From the NCBI GenBank assembly GCA_003344405.1, contig NOWV01000034.1, forward strand, positions 434,001-498,000: a DNA stretch of 64,000 nt, written 5' to 3'. Below are positions 38,111 through 50,369 of this stretch, one piece after another. The position numbers and the translations under genes were made by a program. This DNA comes from Trichoplax sp. H2. Lineage: Eukaryota; Placozoa; Uniplacotomia; Trichoplacea. Position 1 is the first letter of the stretch, and each line of letters opens with the position of its first letter. The notes under the pieces are model-generated. The model had not been told where the DNA came from. It searched no databases and worked only from the letters and a program-made list of their open reading frames with translations.

Positions 38111-39666
38111 GACGGAAAATATGAAGAGGATCCAACTGGCAGCGATGGACTAGCCAGCTAGAAATAGTGATAGGGGACAGTAATAGCCTACTAATAGGAC
38201 GTCAACAACGTATTGGCGTTTCAACTGTAGTATGGCTTCAACCTTTTATTGTGACGTCATCCGTCTAAAATCGACGTGTTGATAGTGTTGAATTCATGAC
38301 TGTGAAAGCCATACTAACGCTATGTAGACTCTGTGTGTGGACATAGTGGGACAAGTTGTCAGTCACACCGAGCCAATATTGACATCAGCAACGCGTCGAT
38401 AGTGCACTGTTTAATTTATGACTCTTCAACGCATAATAATACTATTAGAGACGGTGTTGATAGGCAATCCCAAAGGGATAAATCGATACGGAGTTAGGCT
38501 AGCCAGCCAGTCAGAGGAGTGAACATTTACATCAATATCACCATTGGCCAAGACAGTATTTAGTTCAAGATTGTCAATTCTATAATAGTATAATTTCACT
38601 TTGTAGCATAGACACCTATACTAGTAATAGACAGGTATGGAATTGCAGTAAGAAGTAAGAAAATAAACGCTAAACAACAGTGGCTGAGGAAAATCTCATG
38701 ATGCAAACTACCTGGTACCAGTACCCTTGCGGACCACAAACAGACAGACAGACGCCGCATGAGGACACTCATAACTCATAAACGTGCCACTCCGGCTGAC
38801 CGGCTGCTCATTGTGCAGCTGTAAATTGCAAGAGCTCCCCCACTCGTCGCTGGAGTTTGCAAATACGGAGCTAGTGTTATTGCTGTTAGACGTAGACCAT
38901 CTCAGAACGAAAGAAAAAGATGGCTAGTAATTTATCAAGTATACTGCTACGACATGGAAGCAAAGGTAACTACTCTTATTTGCCATATGTAGCCACAACT
39001 TTCTTCGTTATCTTGTAAAGAACGGCCAATATCATGATCGATACATCTGGGAACCATGGCAATGATGGCATTGCAAGCGGAAAGAACAGTTTGTGCAGCA
39101 ATGCAGCTCATATATTGCTAGTTAGGAGATTAAATCAATCAAACTAACTACAGTGCTTCGACCTTTTAATCAATGATTTACTATAAATCCACTCTAAGAG
39201 GATACTGTACAGTCAATTTCTTAATTAATATTGAAAACTGTACAACGACCTATGTGTAGTAATCATAGTTCATTTGCTTCCTATTGGACGTATATGTCGA
39301 CGTCCTGGATTACAATTCATCATTACTGTATCACGCTTGTTAAGATAGATCACAAAAGTATTGATTAGCATGCTTATATGTCTTGTTTCAAACAACAAAC
39401 GATCAAGTAGTAATCATACTATAGCAGTATCATATAGTGTAGTCTTTTACAGAGATATTGCAATTCTTGAATTATAATGACACTGTAAAGAATCACTGCA
39501 TCTTTTGCAAGATCATGAACGATCGCCTCTCAAGGACTGTAATCGAATCCCCGATCCAACCATTTCATTTATAGAACTCATTAATACAGTAGAATGACTT
39601 TTGCTCGTCAAAAAATACTCATAGGGATTGATGTTATTCTCCTTTTTTATACTGTCATAAGGATTG
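38111..39666. other. divergent promoter region SPG11 / TSFM
   Basis: About 1.56 kb lies between two head-to-head start codons, so it should contain both promoters and 5' UTRs. The part at 38690-38900 is clearly less AT-rich than its surroundings. No canonical element was recognised. A 69-codon ORF at 39513-39722 on the minus strand overlaps the TSFM start and is a shadow. Confidence 0.5.
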
Positions 39667-41012
39667 ATGCTGCGATCTACTAGCACTATCAGGTATTTAT
39701 CAAGTTCGGTGAAAGTATCCAAGGATTTGCTATTGAAATTGCGTAAACGAACTGGCTTTGCAATTAGTAAATGTCATGCAGCACTTGCGCAACATAATAA
39801 CAATCTTGACGAAGCTGAAAACTGGTTATCTGCTCAAGCCGAGAAAGAGGGATGGGCTAAAGCTAATAAATTGCAAAATCGTAAAACTGCAGAAGGTTTA
39901 ATAGGAATATATTATAAGGAACCATATGCAGCAATGGTCGAGGTATTAATTTATAACCATAATCGCGTTATAGCTAGTGTTGCTAATATTTCAAAAGTAG
40001 TATCTACTGGTGCCAATTTTTTTGTCTGCTCGCTCATAAAAACTATAACTTTATTTACAAAAATGATGCTCTAAAATCTCAATCGATACTTACAGTATTG
40101 TCCATTGTTTATTCAATCATATTAATCTTTAGGTCAATTGTGAAACTGATTTTGTTGCCCGTAATGAAAATTTTCTTAATCTCTTAAATGATGTTGCTTT
40201 AACAACTTATCACCATGGAAGTAAATCCATACAGAATACAGGTATTGTAATATCAATTTCTTACGTTCACAAAAATAGAATGATATAAGATTGCAGTTGA
40301 TTCATTGCATAAAACGACTACATTCGTCTTAGTCGATATGGTGCTTATAAGAGTCGCCAACCAATATTTTTGTATAGTGTATAAGTTGATCGACCTATCC
40401 TATTTATTCAAGTAAAAATAGTAATATTAGATCTTTTCCTTACCATAAAATGAATTATTTACATGCTATGCTATACTACTGCTTAAATCATTAGATATCG
40501 CCACAATGATTCGATACAATTCCGAAGAAATCGGCAACCTGACAACCCATGACTCTCAGCGAAGTTTGATTAATATCACTGCTGCCACTATTGGAAAGAT
40601 AGGCGAGAATCTTATATTACGAAGGGGAATATTTGTTGCCGCACCGGCTAACGGCATTTTAAATTATTATATCCACTCGGTTGGAAAGCAAATTAGTTCT
40701 GATTTGAATGTTGGAAAATACGGTGCTATAATTGCGTCAGAAAATATAGACAAAAGTCAATCGACGAGTGAAACCTCTAAACTTCAACAACTCAATTTGA
40801 GTCGTCAATTATGCCAGCATGTTGTTGGCGTAAATCCTGTTCGGATAAGAAGGGATGCCGCAAGAAGTGAAATAGATGAAGATGCCCTATTAGATCAAGC
40901 ATTTTTGTTAGATAATAGTGTCCAAGTTGGAGAATTAGTTGAAAGAGAAAACCTAAGAGTGTTAGATTTTGTTCGTTATCAATGTGGAGAGGTGGCTGAT
41001 GACATCGATTAA
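39667..41012 (+). CDS. TSFM: Mitochondrial translation elongation factor Ts (3 exons)
   Basis: EF-Ts recycles EF-Tu by GDP/GTP exchange; this is the mitochondrial form. Exons 39667-39942, 40133-40241 and 40495-41012 give 300 residues, normal for the family. The N-terminus MLRSTSTIRYLSSS is basic and hydroxylated with no acidic residue, as expected for a mitochondrial presequence. The UBA-like N domain follows (LLLKLRKRTGFAISKCHAAL, then NLDEAENWLSAQAEKEGWAK), then the EF-Tu-contact signature TDFVARN in exon 2 and the C-terminal core (VGKYGAIIAS, QLCQHVVGVNP). The ATG at 39667 is the first in frame after a stop-rich leader, and the presequence supports it. The gene is divergent from spatacsin; AATAAA follows at 41182. 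Confidence 0.95.
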
Positions 41013-41181
41013 CTGCTTAAAATGCATCTAAATACAGTAGTTTAACAGTCATCAAAATGAATAGTCCAATTACTCATACATAATACAGTAATAGGATTAT
41101 TTGAATACTGAATATATGCACTACCTACAAGCATTTAAATCTTAAACTGATTAACAAATTCAATTTTTTAAGGATTTATAC

Positions 41182-41187
41182 AATAAA
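41182..41187 (+). promoter_or_regulatory. candidate poly(A) signal for TSFM
   Basis: AATAAA 170 bases downstream of the TSFM stop codon, on the coding strand. Confidence 0.4.
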
Positions 41188-41767
41188 ATCTTTCCCAGAG
41201 TCGCCGTTTCTAATTTAAAAGTGTCAAATCAAGTCGACCAAAATCTAATCCGATTCCCTCAAAATTGTGCAAATAAAAATCATCGAAGTGATTGACTATT
41301 TGCAGAAATTTGTAATGTGTATTAAATTTAAATTGATCTAGATGCGCCCAGGCAGTATTTGCTTTTACAGTTTAATCGATAAAAATTTTCAAAGGATTTG
41401 TGATATTTGAAAATCGTAAATGTTGTACACTGATATGGAAAGCGTATTGGGTGTTTAATATAAATAGGTCATTCATTTCTTACACTTTGAATGAAGGTGT
41501 AAAAAAAGTTTCATCTCGGGAAAGTAATAACGAAATGGCAATTTGCATAGGTATTTACCACCATACCATGTAAATTGTGTGCAGTTGGAACATAATTGAA
41601 TGAACATAGATAGCCTTAATAATGACTACTATTTAGACTTGTATAATTTCAATATCGGCACAGAATATAACTGAATTTATAAGCATGCAGCACATGAAAT
41701 GATAAAACTTTCCTCCTAATTTCTTATTGAGAACACAATCATGACGTTTCGGTGTAAAATCGGTCAT

Positions 41768-41773
41768 TTTATT
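41768..41773 (-). promoter_or_regulatory. candidate poly(A) signal for CCDC124
   Basis: AATAAA on the minus strand, 122 bases beyond the CCDC124 stop codon, a normal distance for a cleavage signal. Confidence 0.4.
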
Positions 41774-41895
41774 TAGCCAAAACTTACAGCATCGATTTTT
41801 ACAGCACATTAATTCAATCTAGTTAAAAACAAAATATAACACGAAGATGAAACTTGCAATAAATAGCGTACTGTAAGCTATAGAAAAAGGATTAA

Positions 41896-44593
41896 TTATG
41901 ATTTATTGTTGAGAGCCGTGTGAATTTGATTCATTGGGTTATCAGGAGATTTTTGCCAATTTTTCTTAACTAACTGTTTGACTTGCGATAACCGCAAATT
42001 CGAATGCTCTTCTCGAAGTCTCGGTAATTCTTGTTCTTCATAAGCAGTATAGGCTGCTTTTAATCTTCTTTCTGGATGGCGATCGATTTTACCTTCTGAT
42101 ATACTTAAAGCAGTAATGGCATCTTCTACAGATCGTGCCTCTACAATATTGCCTTCAGCTACTTCCTTTGCAATGACATGATTGATATTTTCTTCTAATT
42201 CATTCGATACTTCCTTGGCTGAAATCGATACAAATAAGCGAAAGTAGTCAGTAACAAGATAACACTCGTATATCGTAGAAATTATCACCTCCAATTATAC
42301 TTGCACCGATTTATGGATTGTATTCAAAGATTCAATATTAGTAAATTTTCGGTATACAGTACGGTATAACAGAAACAGCATAGCAGTATAGAAGACAATG
42401 ATTGTACTAGCTATTGACGGTAAGCTGTTACAACAGTCGGGATAGAAAATGGTGTCCTATACTGAATTTACTAGAAAACGTTATGCTAATTAATTGAATT
42501 GTACTAGTAGATATACATTACTGGTAGTACCATAATATGTTTAGAAATTGACGACTTTGCCTATTTCATTCCTGCGATGAACCTGATAAAGTAACGCTAC
42601 ATGTAGCATCTAAAGTGGAGTGGGTTCTTTACGACAATAAAGTGGGTTCTTTACGACAATAAAACATCATTGGTAGGGAAAAGTGTTGAAATATGAAGAG
42701 ATCTATAATAGGTATTTACTTTGATCAATACCGTACAACTAGTGCATTGTGATATAATTACCAAAGTACAAAGTACGAAAAGGTATACGGTATACAACTT
42801 TGCATGGCATCCAATGCAATCCATCTATCCATATCAACAAACCTCGTTCTTGGGCCTTATTCCTATCCCTGATTTCTTTATCCTGAATTTCTTGAATTTT
42901 CGCCCTTGTCATTTTAGGGCTGGGATTTTTTCCACTAGGAGAAAAATTCTTTTCTTCCTCATCCAGAGCAGTTTTATTGGCTAATTTCCTTTCTTTCACT
43001 TCACGTTGCTTCCTTTCTTTATCAGCCTATTTGGATAAGTTTCATTTAAATTGAACGTTATTCCAACTAACAGATAATACTGTGGATTACAAGAAAATAA
43101 AGCTTATTCTCAGCAAGTTTGTGAAAATACATATATAAGATTAATTTCATATTTTAAAAAGTTACTGTACCGTTAATAATTACTTTATAATTAATATTAT
43201 ATAAGTGTATTACTGTATTGGTAGTGTGCATAATTTGTAAATATAAATAAAATTGCTCTAATAACTAATTAATTATATATGTTCTCATCACTGCTAAATG
43301 GCCAGAACATACTCGTATACAATTTGCTTGCATATAACATAGGATATTTTATGGAAATTGAGATATAGTAAATTAATTTTTATAAATATTCAAAGGTATA
43401 TTATCCTCCCGTTAGACTACAATCAATTCAGTATGAGCAATAGCCGTGGTTGCAGTATCTACGGTAAAAAATTTGTTGCACAACAATCCAGTATAAATAT
43501 TACATATTATGAACACATTGAAGCATTTGGGTCTTTTTTTACAGGCAGGTAATCAGTCATTTCTAACTAAGGTGTGCGAGATATTGGGTTTTTGACGTGT
43601 AGCCAATGAATCCTAAGTAAGAGAGCCAAAAGTCTTTTGTACAGAGTACTGTATTTTAATGCAGTTATTTAGATAATAGAGGTGAACATTTCAGTGATTC
43701 CAATTCAATACTGAAAAGATGATACCCGAGGAAACAAAATGCTATCTGCAACTTTGACTTTCTTTCAATATCCAAGTTGATAGTAGCGTCAGATTTGACA
43801 CTTTCCTTCTCATTCTTTGGCATAATGTCAAATCAATTCGTGCAAGGACACTGATCGCAATGTACAGTAGTCCTACTTAGTATTAAGAATGTCAATCAAG
43901 GAATCTGTTATCTCATGGATAGCAGTATCAAGAATCAGCCGAGTACCATTGAACTCTCTAACTTGGAGTTTTATCTACAATTTGATGGTACTGTAGCCAA
44001 CTTTGCTCAACATCTACTTTATAAACAGCGATGGATGATTCATTCGTGTATCCAATTTAAGGAAATGCAGAAATTGATGATAGGAGTTTCCCCCCCCCCA
44101 AAAAAAGAAGAAATGATAATAATAATCATAATTACTCGTCTATAATCAAATCCATTATAACAAAAAACGGAAGAATGATAGCGTGGCATTGCATTCTCTC
44201 TCTTTCAATCCATTTCATTCTGAAGGCAGCTGCAGTATTGTGAATCATTGATATCCAGTTTTATTATAATATAGAATTGGAATTGATTCTTTATCATGCA
44301 CAGGCTATCAAAGATGCTGCAGAACTGGGATAGTAAGCACTCTCTGCATCATTTGTCTGACTGTACAGTATAGAAGTGAATTGGACGCCATAAATCGATT
44401 ACTATTGGATCAATAGGATCGTTTAAGCACGTACCTTACGTGAAAGCTTTCTCAATACCAATTTATCATCTTCTTGCCATAGAGCATCTTCTGCTTCTTC
44501 TCTTCTCTTCACTTCTGATGCTTCTCTGGCAGCAGCTTTCCTCGACCGGGCAGTTTCCGCTTTGGTGTTGGTTCCTTTAAATTTTTTGGGCAT
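41896..44593 (-). CDS. CCDC124: CCDC124, ribosome-associated coiled-coil protein (3 exons)
   Basis: CCDC124 is the metazoan relative of yeast Lso2, a factor found on idle 80S ribosomes and also reported at the centrosome and midbody. Exons 44435-44593, 42843-43026 and 41896-42218 join in phase to 221 residues, matching the usual 223. The N-terminus MPKKFKGTNTKAETARSRKA is the ribosome-binding element typical of the family. A long charged coiled coil follows (DKERKQREVKERKLANKTAL), and the conserved C-terminal block reads SVEDAITALS, DRHPERRLKAAYTAYEE, LRLSQVKQLVKKNW, SPDNPMNQ. Introns are 1.4 kb and 0.6 kb, longer than most here. The intron 1 region contains a C10A7 tract at 44090. The gene ends tail to tail with TSFM. 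Confidence 0.96.
42613..42662. repeat. 25-bp direct duplication in CCDC124 intron 2
   Basis: The segment GTGGGTTCTTTACGACAATAA occurs twice in tandem (starting near 42618 and 42643), a simple recent duplication. Confidence 0.85.
44090..44106 (+). repeat. C10-A7 junction tract
   Basis: Ten C residues run directly into seven A residues inside CCDC124 intron 1. It is low-complexity DNA with no evident element on either side. Confidence 0.75.
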
Positions 44594-44689
44594 TTTGATT
44601 CATTCTCTCCTATGATCGTTGTTGATCAGTTGACAACAATAACAGGACCGCTTTAGCGCCACCACTATAGACCCACTGTGGTACTACAG

Positions 44690-45425
44690 TAGTACTAGTA
44701 TCAGTATCAGCGGCAGTAAGACCATACAGATACAGTAGAGGAAGAAGGAGAAAACCACCCAACCGCCAAGGAATCCTGATCGTGTACAGTACTGTGCACT
44801 GTACACCGTATCCTATGTACTGTACACTGTGGAACACCGTCCAAACAGCACAGTACAATGTCTTGTAGGATACTAGAGTACTGTACTGTACAGTGTACAG
44901 TACATGACAGCAGCCCTGGGCAAATAACCCACTTACACTAGTATCAGTATCAGCGGCAGTAAGACAATACAGATACAGTAGAGGAAGAAGGAGAAAACCA
45001 ACCAACCGCCAGGAATCCTGATCGTGTACAGTACTGTGCACTGTACACTGTATCCTATGTACTGTGCACTGTGCTGAACACCGTCCAAACAGCCGTCCAA
45101 ACAGCACAGTACAATGTCTTGTACCTTGTACATGACAGCAGCCCTGGGCAAATAACCCACTTACACTAGTATCAGTATCAGCGGCAGTAAGACCATACAG
45201 ATACAGTAGAGGAAGAAGGAGAAAACCACCCAACCGCCAAGGAATCCTGATCGTGTACAGTATAGTATTGTGCACTGTACACTGTATCCTACATACTGTA
45301 CTGTGCACTGTGGAACACCGTCCAAATAGCATAGTACAATGTCTTGTAGGACACTAGTGTACTGTACACTATACACTGTACAGTACAGCAGCCCTGGGCA
45401 AATAACCCACTTGGTGAAAACCAAT
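44690..45425. repeat. three-copy tandem repeat, about 227-243 bp unit, palindrome rich
   Basis: AGTATCAGTATCAGCGGCAG starts near 44697, 44940 and 45167. Each unit continues with a GATACAGTAGAGGAAGAAGG stretch, CCAACCGCC, AATCCTGATCGTGTACAGTA, a GTAC-centred palindrome cluster, an ACACCGTCCAAA stretch, AATGTCTTGTA and AGCCCTGGGCAAATAACCCA. The minus strand stays open for 240 codons (44610-45332) only because the unit length and content happen to avoid stops; the translated units are not related to a known domain and the third unit is shifted by indels. Confidence 0.9.
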
Positions 45426-45699
45426 TCCAGTATACTGTACACTGTACAGTATACTAGTCTGTTATGTTAGATGTTAATAAATCCCGTGTGGTGTTATTAC
45501 TGTATGTTCTCTTACCTCCATCAGGTTGTTTGTGTTATTTTAGTAGTAATTTTAGTCATCATCTACAACGAAACAGGGATTCCAACCAGATACAGTGCTG
45601 TAGACTGTACGGTAAAGAACTACTGGATGATATCATAACAGGTTAAATTACCTCTTCCATTCAGTAATATTCACTGCCATGTTAGTACCCACTGCAGAA

Positions 45700-46425
45700 A
45701 GCTCAAAGCCATATTGATTGGCGACTATACTGGTACTGTACCACATCATGAGCAAAAGTAATGTCGCTAGATTGAATGGCTAAACTAATATCTACAGTAG
45801 ATGAAATGAATCCTATGGGTGACATCATTTTACGTACCTATCTCGCTTAACGCCACTTTGACTGTCGACTGTATTAGTACTGTACTACATCGTGAGCAAA
45901 AGTGATGTCGTAAACTGAATGGCTAAACTACTAGCTACACTATAGTGAACTGAATCGCTATGAGTGACATCATGTTATGTACCCATCTCGCTCAACGCCA
46001 TATTGACTGTCGACTATACTAGTACAGTACCACATCGTGAGCAAAAGCGATGTCGTAAGAATGATGTCTAAACTACTAGCTACACTAGAGTGAAATGAAT
46101 CGCTGTAGGTGACATCATTTTACGTACCCATCTCCCATATTGACTATCGACTGTACTGGTACTGTACCGCGTCGTGAGCAAAAGCAATGTCGCTGAAGTG
46201 AATGGCTAAACTACTAGCTACACTATAGTGAACGAAATCGCTATGAGTGACATCATTCTACGTAGCCATATTGACTGTCGACTGTACTGGTACGAGTAGT
46301 ACGTACTGTAGCACATGGTGAGCAAAAGTAATGTCGCCAATCTAGCTCGCTAATCTACTAGCTACACTACAGTAAAATGAGTGGCTATAGGTGACATCAT
46401 TTACGTACCCATCTGGCTTCAACTA
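45700..46425. repeat. five-copy tandem repeat, about 144-bp unit (TGACATCATTT family)
   Basis: GAGCAAAAG starts at 45750, 45894, 46039, 46176 and 46320. Each unit reads roughly ATTGACTGTCGACTGTACT, a GTAC stretch, CATCGTGAGCAAAAG, AATGTCG, GGCTAAACTACTAGCTACAC, GTGAA, AATCGCTATGAGTGACATCA, TTTTACGTACCCATCTCGCT. Related single copies occur near 8190-8275 and (inverted) 18675-18730. Confidence 0.9.
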
Positions 46426-48066
46426 CAGTACACCGGTACCAGATATGATGACTCATTTCTTGTACTTCAGTTTATGCTCAAACGTATCGTTCAGTTCTAT
46501 AAGACACTATGACGTAAATAATATGTTGAGGATCGTGTATAGAAAGAGAATACCACGCACTGTTGTTGATATCCAATCCATGTGGACTACTTGACTAGCG
46601 CCATAGCGAAGTAACCGGTAGCGCTATACACTAGCCTATACTCTTACCTACTGTAAGCGTAGGTCTATAACAAGAGTAGAACTTGAGTAAGCTCAACCGG
46701 CAAATTCCCTCCGTCCAAGAGCTTTCGGATCCAACGCCTAAACGCCAATTGCTCTTCTATTAATTTATTCAAATTCAAATCCCATCATCATTATTCTCTC
46801 GATAGGGAATGCGTTAGGAGTAAATCTAGCAATCACTGCCCCTAAATCAAGCCAAGAGATAGCATTGGACTAACTGCAAGTACCATTGAAATAGTAGACA
46901 ATCTTGAGATATTAGCGTAACAGGATAACGAGATCGGCTGTCGAGACTGCTGTTGCCATTCATCGACTATCCATTCAAATCGTTGCCATTCCGATCATCA
47001 TCTTAAACTATTTTCAACTTTTAGTCCACCATTTTTAGAAGCCATCGCATCAAATTAGGTAAGAGATAGGAGATAGACCCTTCCAATGGATCCAACGTAG
47101 TCGATCATAAATACCTCAAATCTGCAGTAAACGTAGAATAAAATGTTGTATTTCAGGCGTCATTGCAACTTCTAACATGTTCCGATAGGCTTGTGTAAGA
47201 CTAAAACGACAAAGAGCAAGGATCGTTTTCCATCGATCTACTCGCATACCATGCAATCATCGTCCATCATTTTGCCATACTATTAGACTACTAAGAATAG
47301 GAAATGCTTCAATAACTTTGATCGTCAGTGAAGAACAGATAGCGACAAGAATAGGATACTAGAACGCTGACGACTAAACGCAGTTTGAAGAATAGGCCAA
47401 CACTATACTCAGTACTGTAGTGTATATCGATAGACTTGGATTGAATTCTCCATTATCAATTCGACAATAGTTCAAATAGTATAAATGCCTCTATCGCATT
47501 TTTATAAGATCCTTTTCCATAAAATAGGAGGGATCTTGGTAGAATTCAATTTATAATTCAATATTGAAATACGATACTGTACAATCTTGCTAACCCATTC
47601 ACTATAGATAATGCTCGTATCTACTCATCCATTTCGTATCTAATCCTCAAACTAGGATAGGCGTTATCGATATCCTACGGATACAATCTGCTATCCAATA
47701 ACTGCATGTGGTCCGGCAAAGTCATCAATAATTAATATAACCAACACAGTTTGATGGCAAATTTATCAATCCATTGCTATATAAAATTGAAGTATTGATC
47801 GGTATGCATCAATCACCCATTCTACATCATCATATATTAATTAATCAATCTTTACTTGCATTTCATCATGGAGGAGGATAAAATCCCTTACCAGGCATCA
47901 TTTCAACCTCTCTTCAGATCAACACCAATAAACAAACTGCCGGCACTACAGCAAAGCACTATTTTAAACCTCTCTCGATCAACATAAATATACAAGCTCT
48001 CGGCACTATAGCGAAGCGATTAGGCCGATATCAAATTCAATCTATCTACTAATCCTACGCTTGACA

Positions 48067-48297
48067 ATGGATGCTGATGAATTTAGCGAGGAAAAAAATA
48101 ATAGCTTAATCAGATCGAAAAATGAAAGCCATCGCGTGGATATGATCATTTTCGATACCCTAAATACCATAGGCAATACCACTGTAAATGCCTATCGAAC
48201 ATTTCCCTACCGTTCTATTTCTGTCCTACCAAGCTCATCATTTACAGAAACTGTAGATACGAGTAATTTTCTGATTGAGACGTGCAACCAATATTGA
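48067..48297 (+). CDS. orphan 76-codon ORF, uncertain
   Basis: I do not recognise this protein. It is hydrophilic, opens with MDADEFSEEKNNS and is rich in Ser, Thr and Asn. It has no signal peptide, membrane segment or repeat. It could be a lone exon, a short lineage-specific gene or chance. There is no flanking exon with matching phase and no clear splice donor at its end. Its main support is its length and a more balanced base composition than the surroundings. Confidence 0.2.
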   Translation: MDADEFSEEKNNSLIRSKNESHRVDMIIFDTLNTIGNTTVNAYRTFPYRSISVLPSSSFTETVDTSNFLIETCNQY

Positions 48298-49454
48298 AAC
48301 TACGATATACAGTTGGCAGTTGGATAGCTTATGGAAAATTCACCTTTGGGATACTGTATAACTAACTCCTATATGGTACTGAATAGTACTGTATGTGTCA
48401 CGATGATAAAATTGAAAGGTATCGTTATTGATTGTAGTTTCAAAATTTGTGGGGAAGAATACAATTATGATTAACAAAAGCTTAAGAAACGCTCTAATAT
48501 TTAACGTTGATGAATAGTGATTTTGTCACTTCAGATGGGTGCTAGTTTCGTTTCCGTCAGCCATTAATGCAAAATACTGTAGTATATCCATAGTAAATAT
48601 GGCGATAGCCGATTGATACTCGCCTAATAAATGAATCAGTGCAACCTAGGTAGATTTGATTGATGTCTTTTTGAAGAATTATTAATCACAATCGATGGGT
48701 ATAATCCCTATTAAAGTTGCATACAGGCATTGAATAAAGGCGAGCGTTAGATTGCGATCATAACGTCTACAGTAAAATAAACCTATCTCCCGATTGTAGC
48801 ACAAATATTAAGTACTAATATATTTGAAAGCCTGCTGTGGTAGAATAGTTTATTATAAAAATTTCATCTATTTTGGACTCCATGACTCGTTGAGTGGCCA
48901 ATCCTTACTAAACGATGTTATCCGTTATCATCACTACATTTTCCTCCTACACGAGTATTTTACTACCCATTTTCAACGCGAAAAGAACTGAAATCAAGTA
49001 AATTTCATCTTGTAATATACAAGAAACTATTTTCTTTTTTCCTTCTATCCCTCCAATTTGAATAACTAAAGATACTGCAACATGATGTATAGTTCATTCC
49101 ATGAACTTGTCTAGCAGCAAAAAAAACATAGTAAGTTAAGTAAAGTTTTCTGTAAAGTATATGTTATACACCTTGAACACGCAGGTTGGCATAAACGTAG
49201 GCGCTTTCTTATGATTAATCCCTTTCAATTTCGAATTGCCAATAGTCAATATCAATATTTTTCCACTAATCGAGTTACATTATTTCATTATTGTCTATGT
49301 TTATACCACCTATGAGGAGAGTTCATGGAAGTAAATTCTACTTCATATAGGGCAATAGCAATGGTAGAACCTATGATTGTGAACTCGCAATATACTGTTA
49401 TCGCGACAGAGGGAAAAATCAAGGGAAATAACTTTAAACTTAAGCAGAGTAATG

Positions 49455-49472
49455 GATATATATATATATATA
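49455..49472. repeat. (TA)n microsatellite
   Basis: About nine TA dinucleotides in an intergenic stretch. Confidence 0.85.
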
Positions 49473-50353
49473 GTAGGAAAAGGTAGGATAGCCTTGACGA
49501 TCCAAGCGGAAACTTTTCATTACTCTTTACAACATGACAAATAACGCGTACAGTACTTTGAGCTAAAATTATTGTAGGTGATCGTGTCTGTCATAACTAT
49601 TCGAATAATTTCCGTGAATGTCTACTCCGCAATCGAATAATGACCATGATCGAAATGATCAATAAAGGGACGTAAAATAAAAACTTTTTACTAATTCTAT
49701 TGCAGTAGCTGTCAACAATGGATCGATTATTTTAACGCTGGGTGTTAATCAAAATAATATATGTACTATGCACTACTACTTTATTGAAATTGCTGTCTAA
49801 TAAATCAGTAACAATGTTCAGTATTTTTATAGACCATTTTATGCTTGCTCGATTTCAAAAGTAGGCCAACGCCATCAAACGCGCTATTCGTATTATCAAT
49901 GTAAATGATTTAATCATTTGAAAATGAAGCATCAAATTAGATAAAGATTAAAATTAGACTGGAATTGAATTTTTACCTACTTTCTATATCACTTAATTCC
50001 CTATGTCAATATTGTTTTCATACAGAAGGCCCAAAAACGGCCCCAAAATATTTGGTATGCTATATCGACGTAGGTTGAATTGAACTTAATTTACTCGACG
50101 ATTAATATCCAAATCGGATTTGTCAATTTACTGGGAATATGCGGTAAACTGCTTCCATCCAGCTATGTTAGTAATTCTACCCAACCGTTGACATCATTTA
50201 TGATCCCATATTAAAACTAGTAATGGCAAAATTGAACATGTCAATGACCAGCAAGGCAGAGTTGATGAATAATTGTAAATTCGTTGAAACATTTATCAGC
50301 TTGAATAGCTTTTAATTTGATCATTACTTTAAATGTAAATACTGTAATTTCTA

Positions 50354-50369
50354 TCTCTCTCTCTCTCTC
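50354..50369. repeat. (CT)n microsatellite
   Basis: About eight CT dinucleotides in an intergenic stretch. Confidence 0.85.

Larger units (their letters stand above)
41013..41895. other. convergent spacer TSFM / CCDC124
   Basis: AT-rich sequence between two 3' ends. It includes AATAAA at 41182-41187 on the plus strand (TSFM) and its complement at 41768-41773 (CCDC124). No open frame or repeat of note. Confidence 0.55.

Noticed and set aside
43915-44145. 76-codon plus-strand ORF crossing the C10A7 tract
   Set aside because: It lies in CCDC124 intron 1 and runs through homopolymers; the end is low-complexity (PPPKKEE, IIIII).
44610-45332. 240-codon minus-strand ORF
   Set aside because: It is the translation of the ~235-bp tandem units, full of palindrome-encoded CTV/YTV runs, with frame breaks between copies. 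No domain and no splice context.
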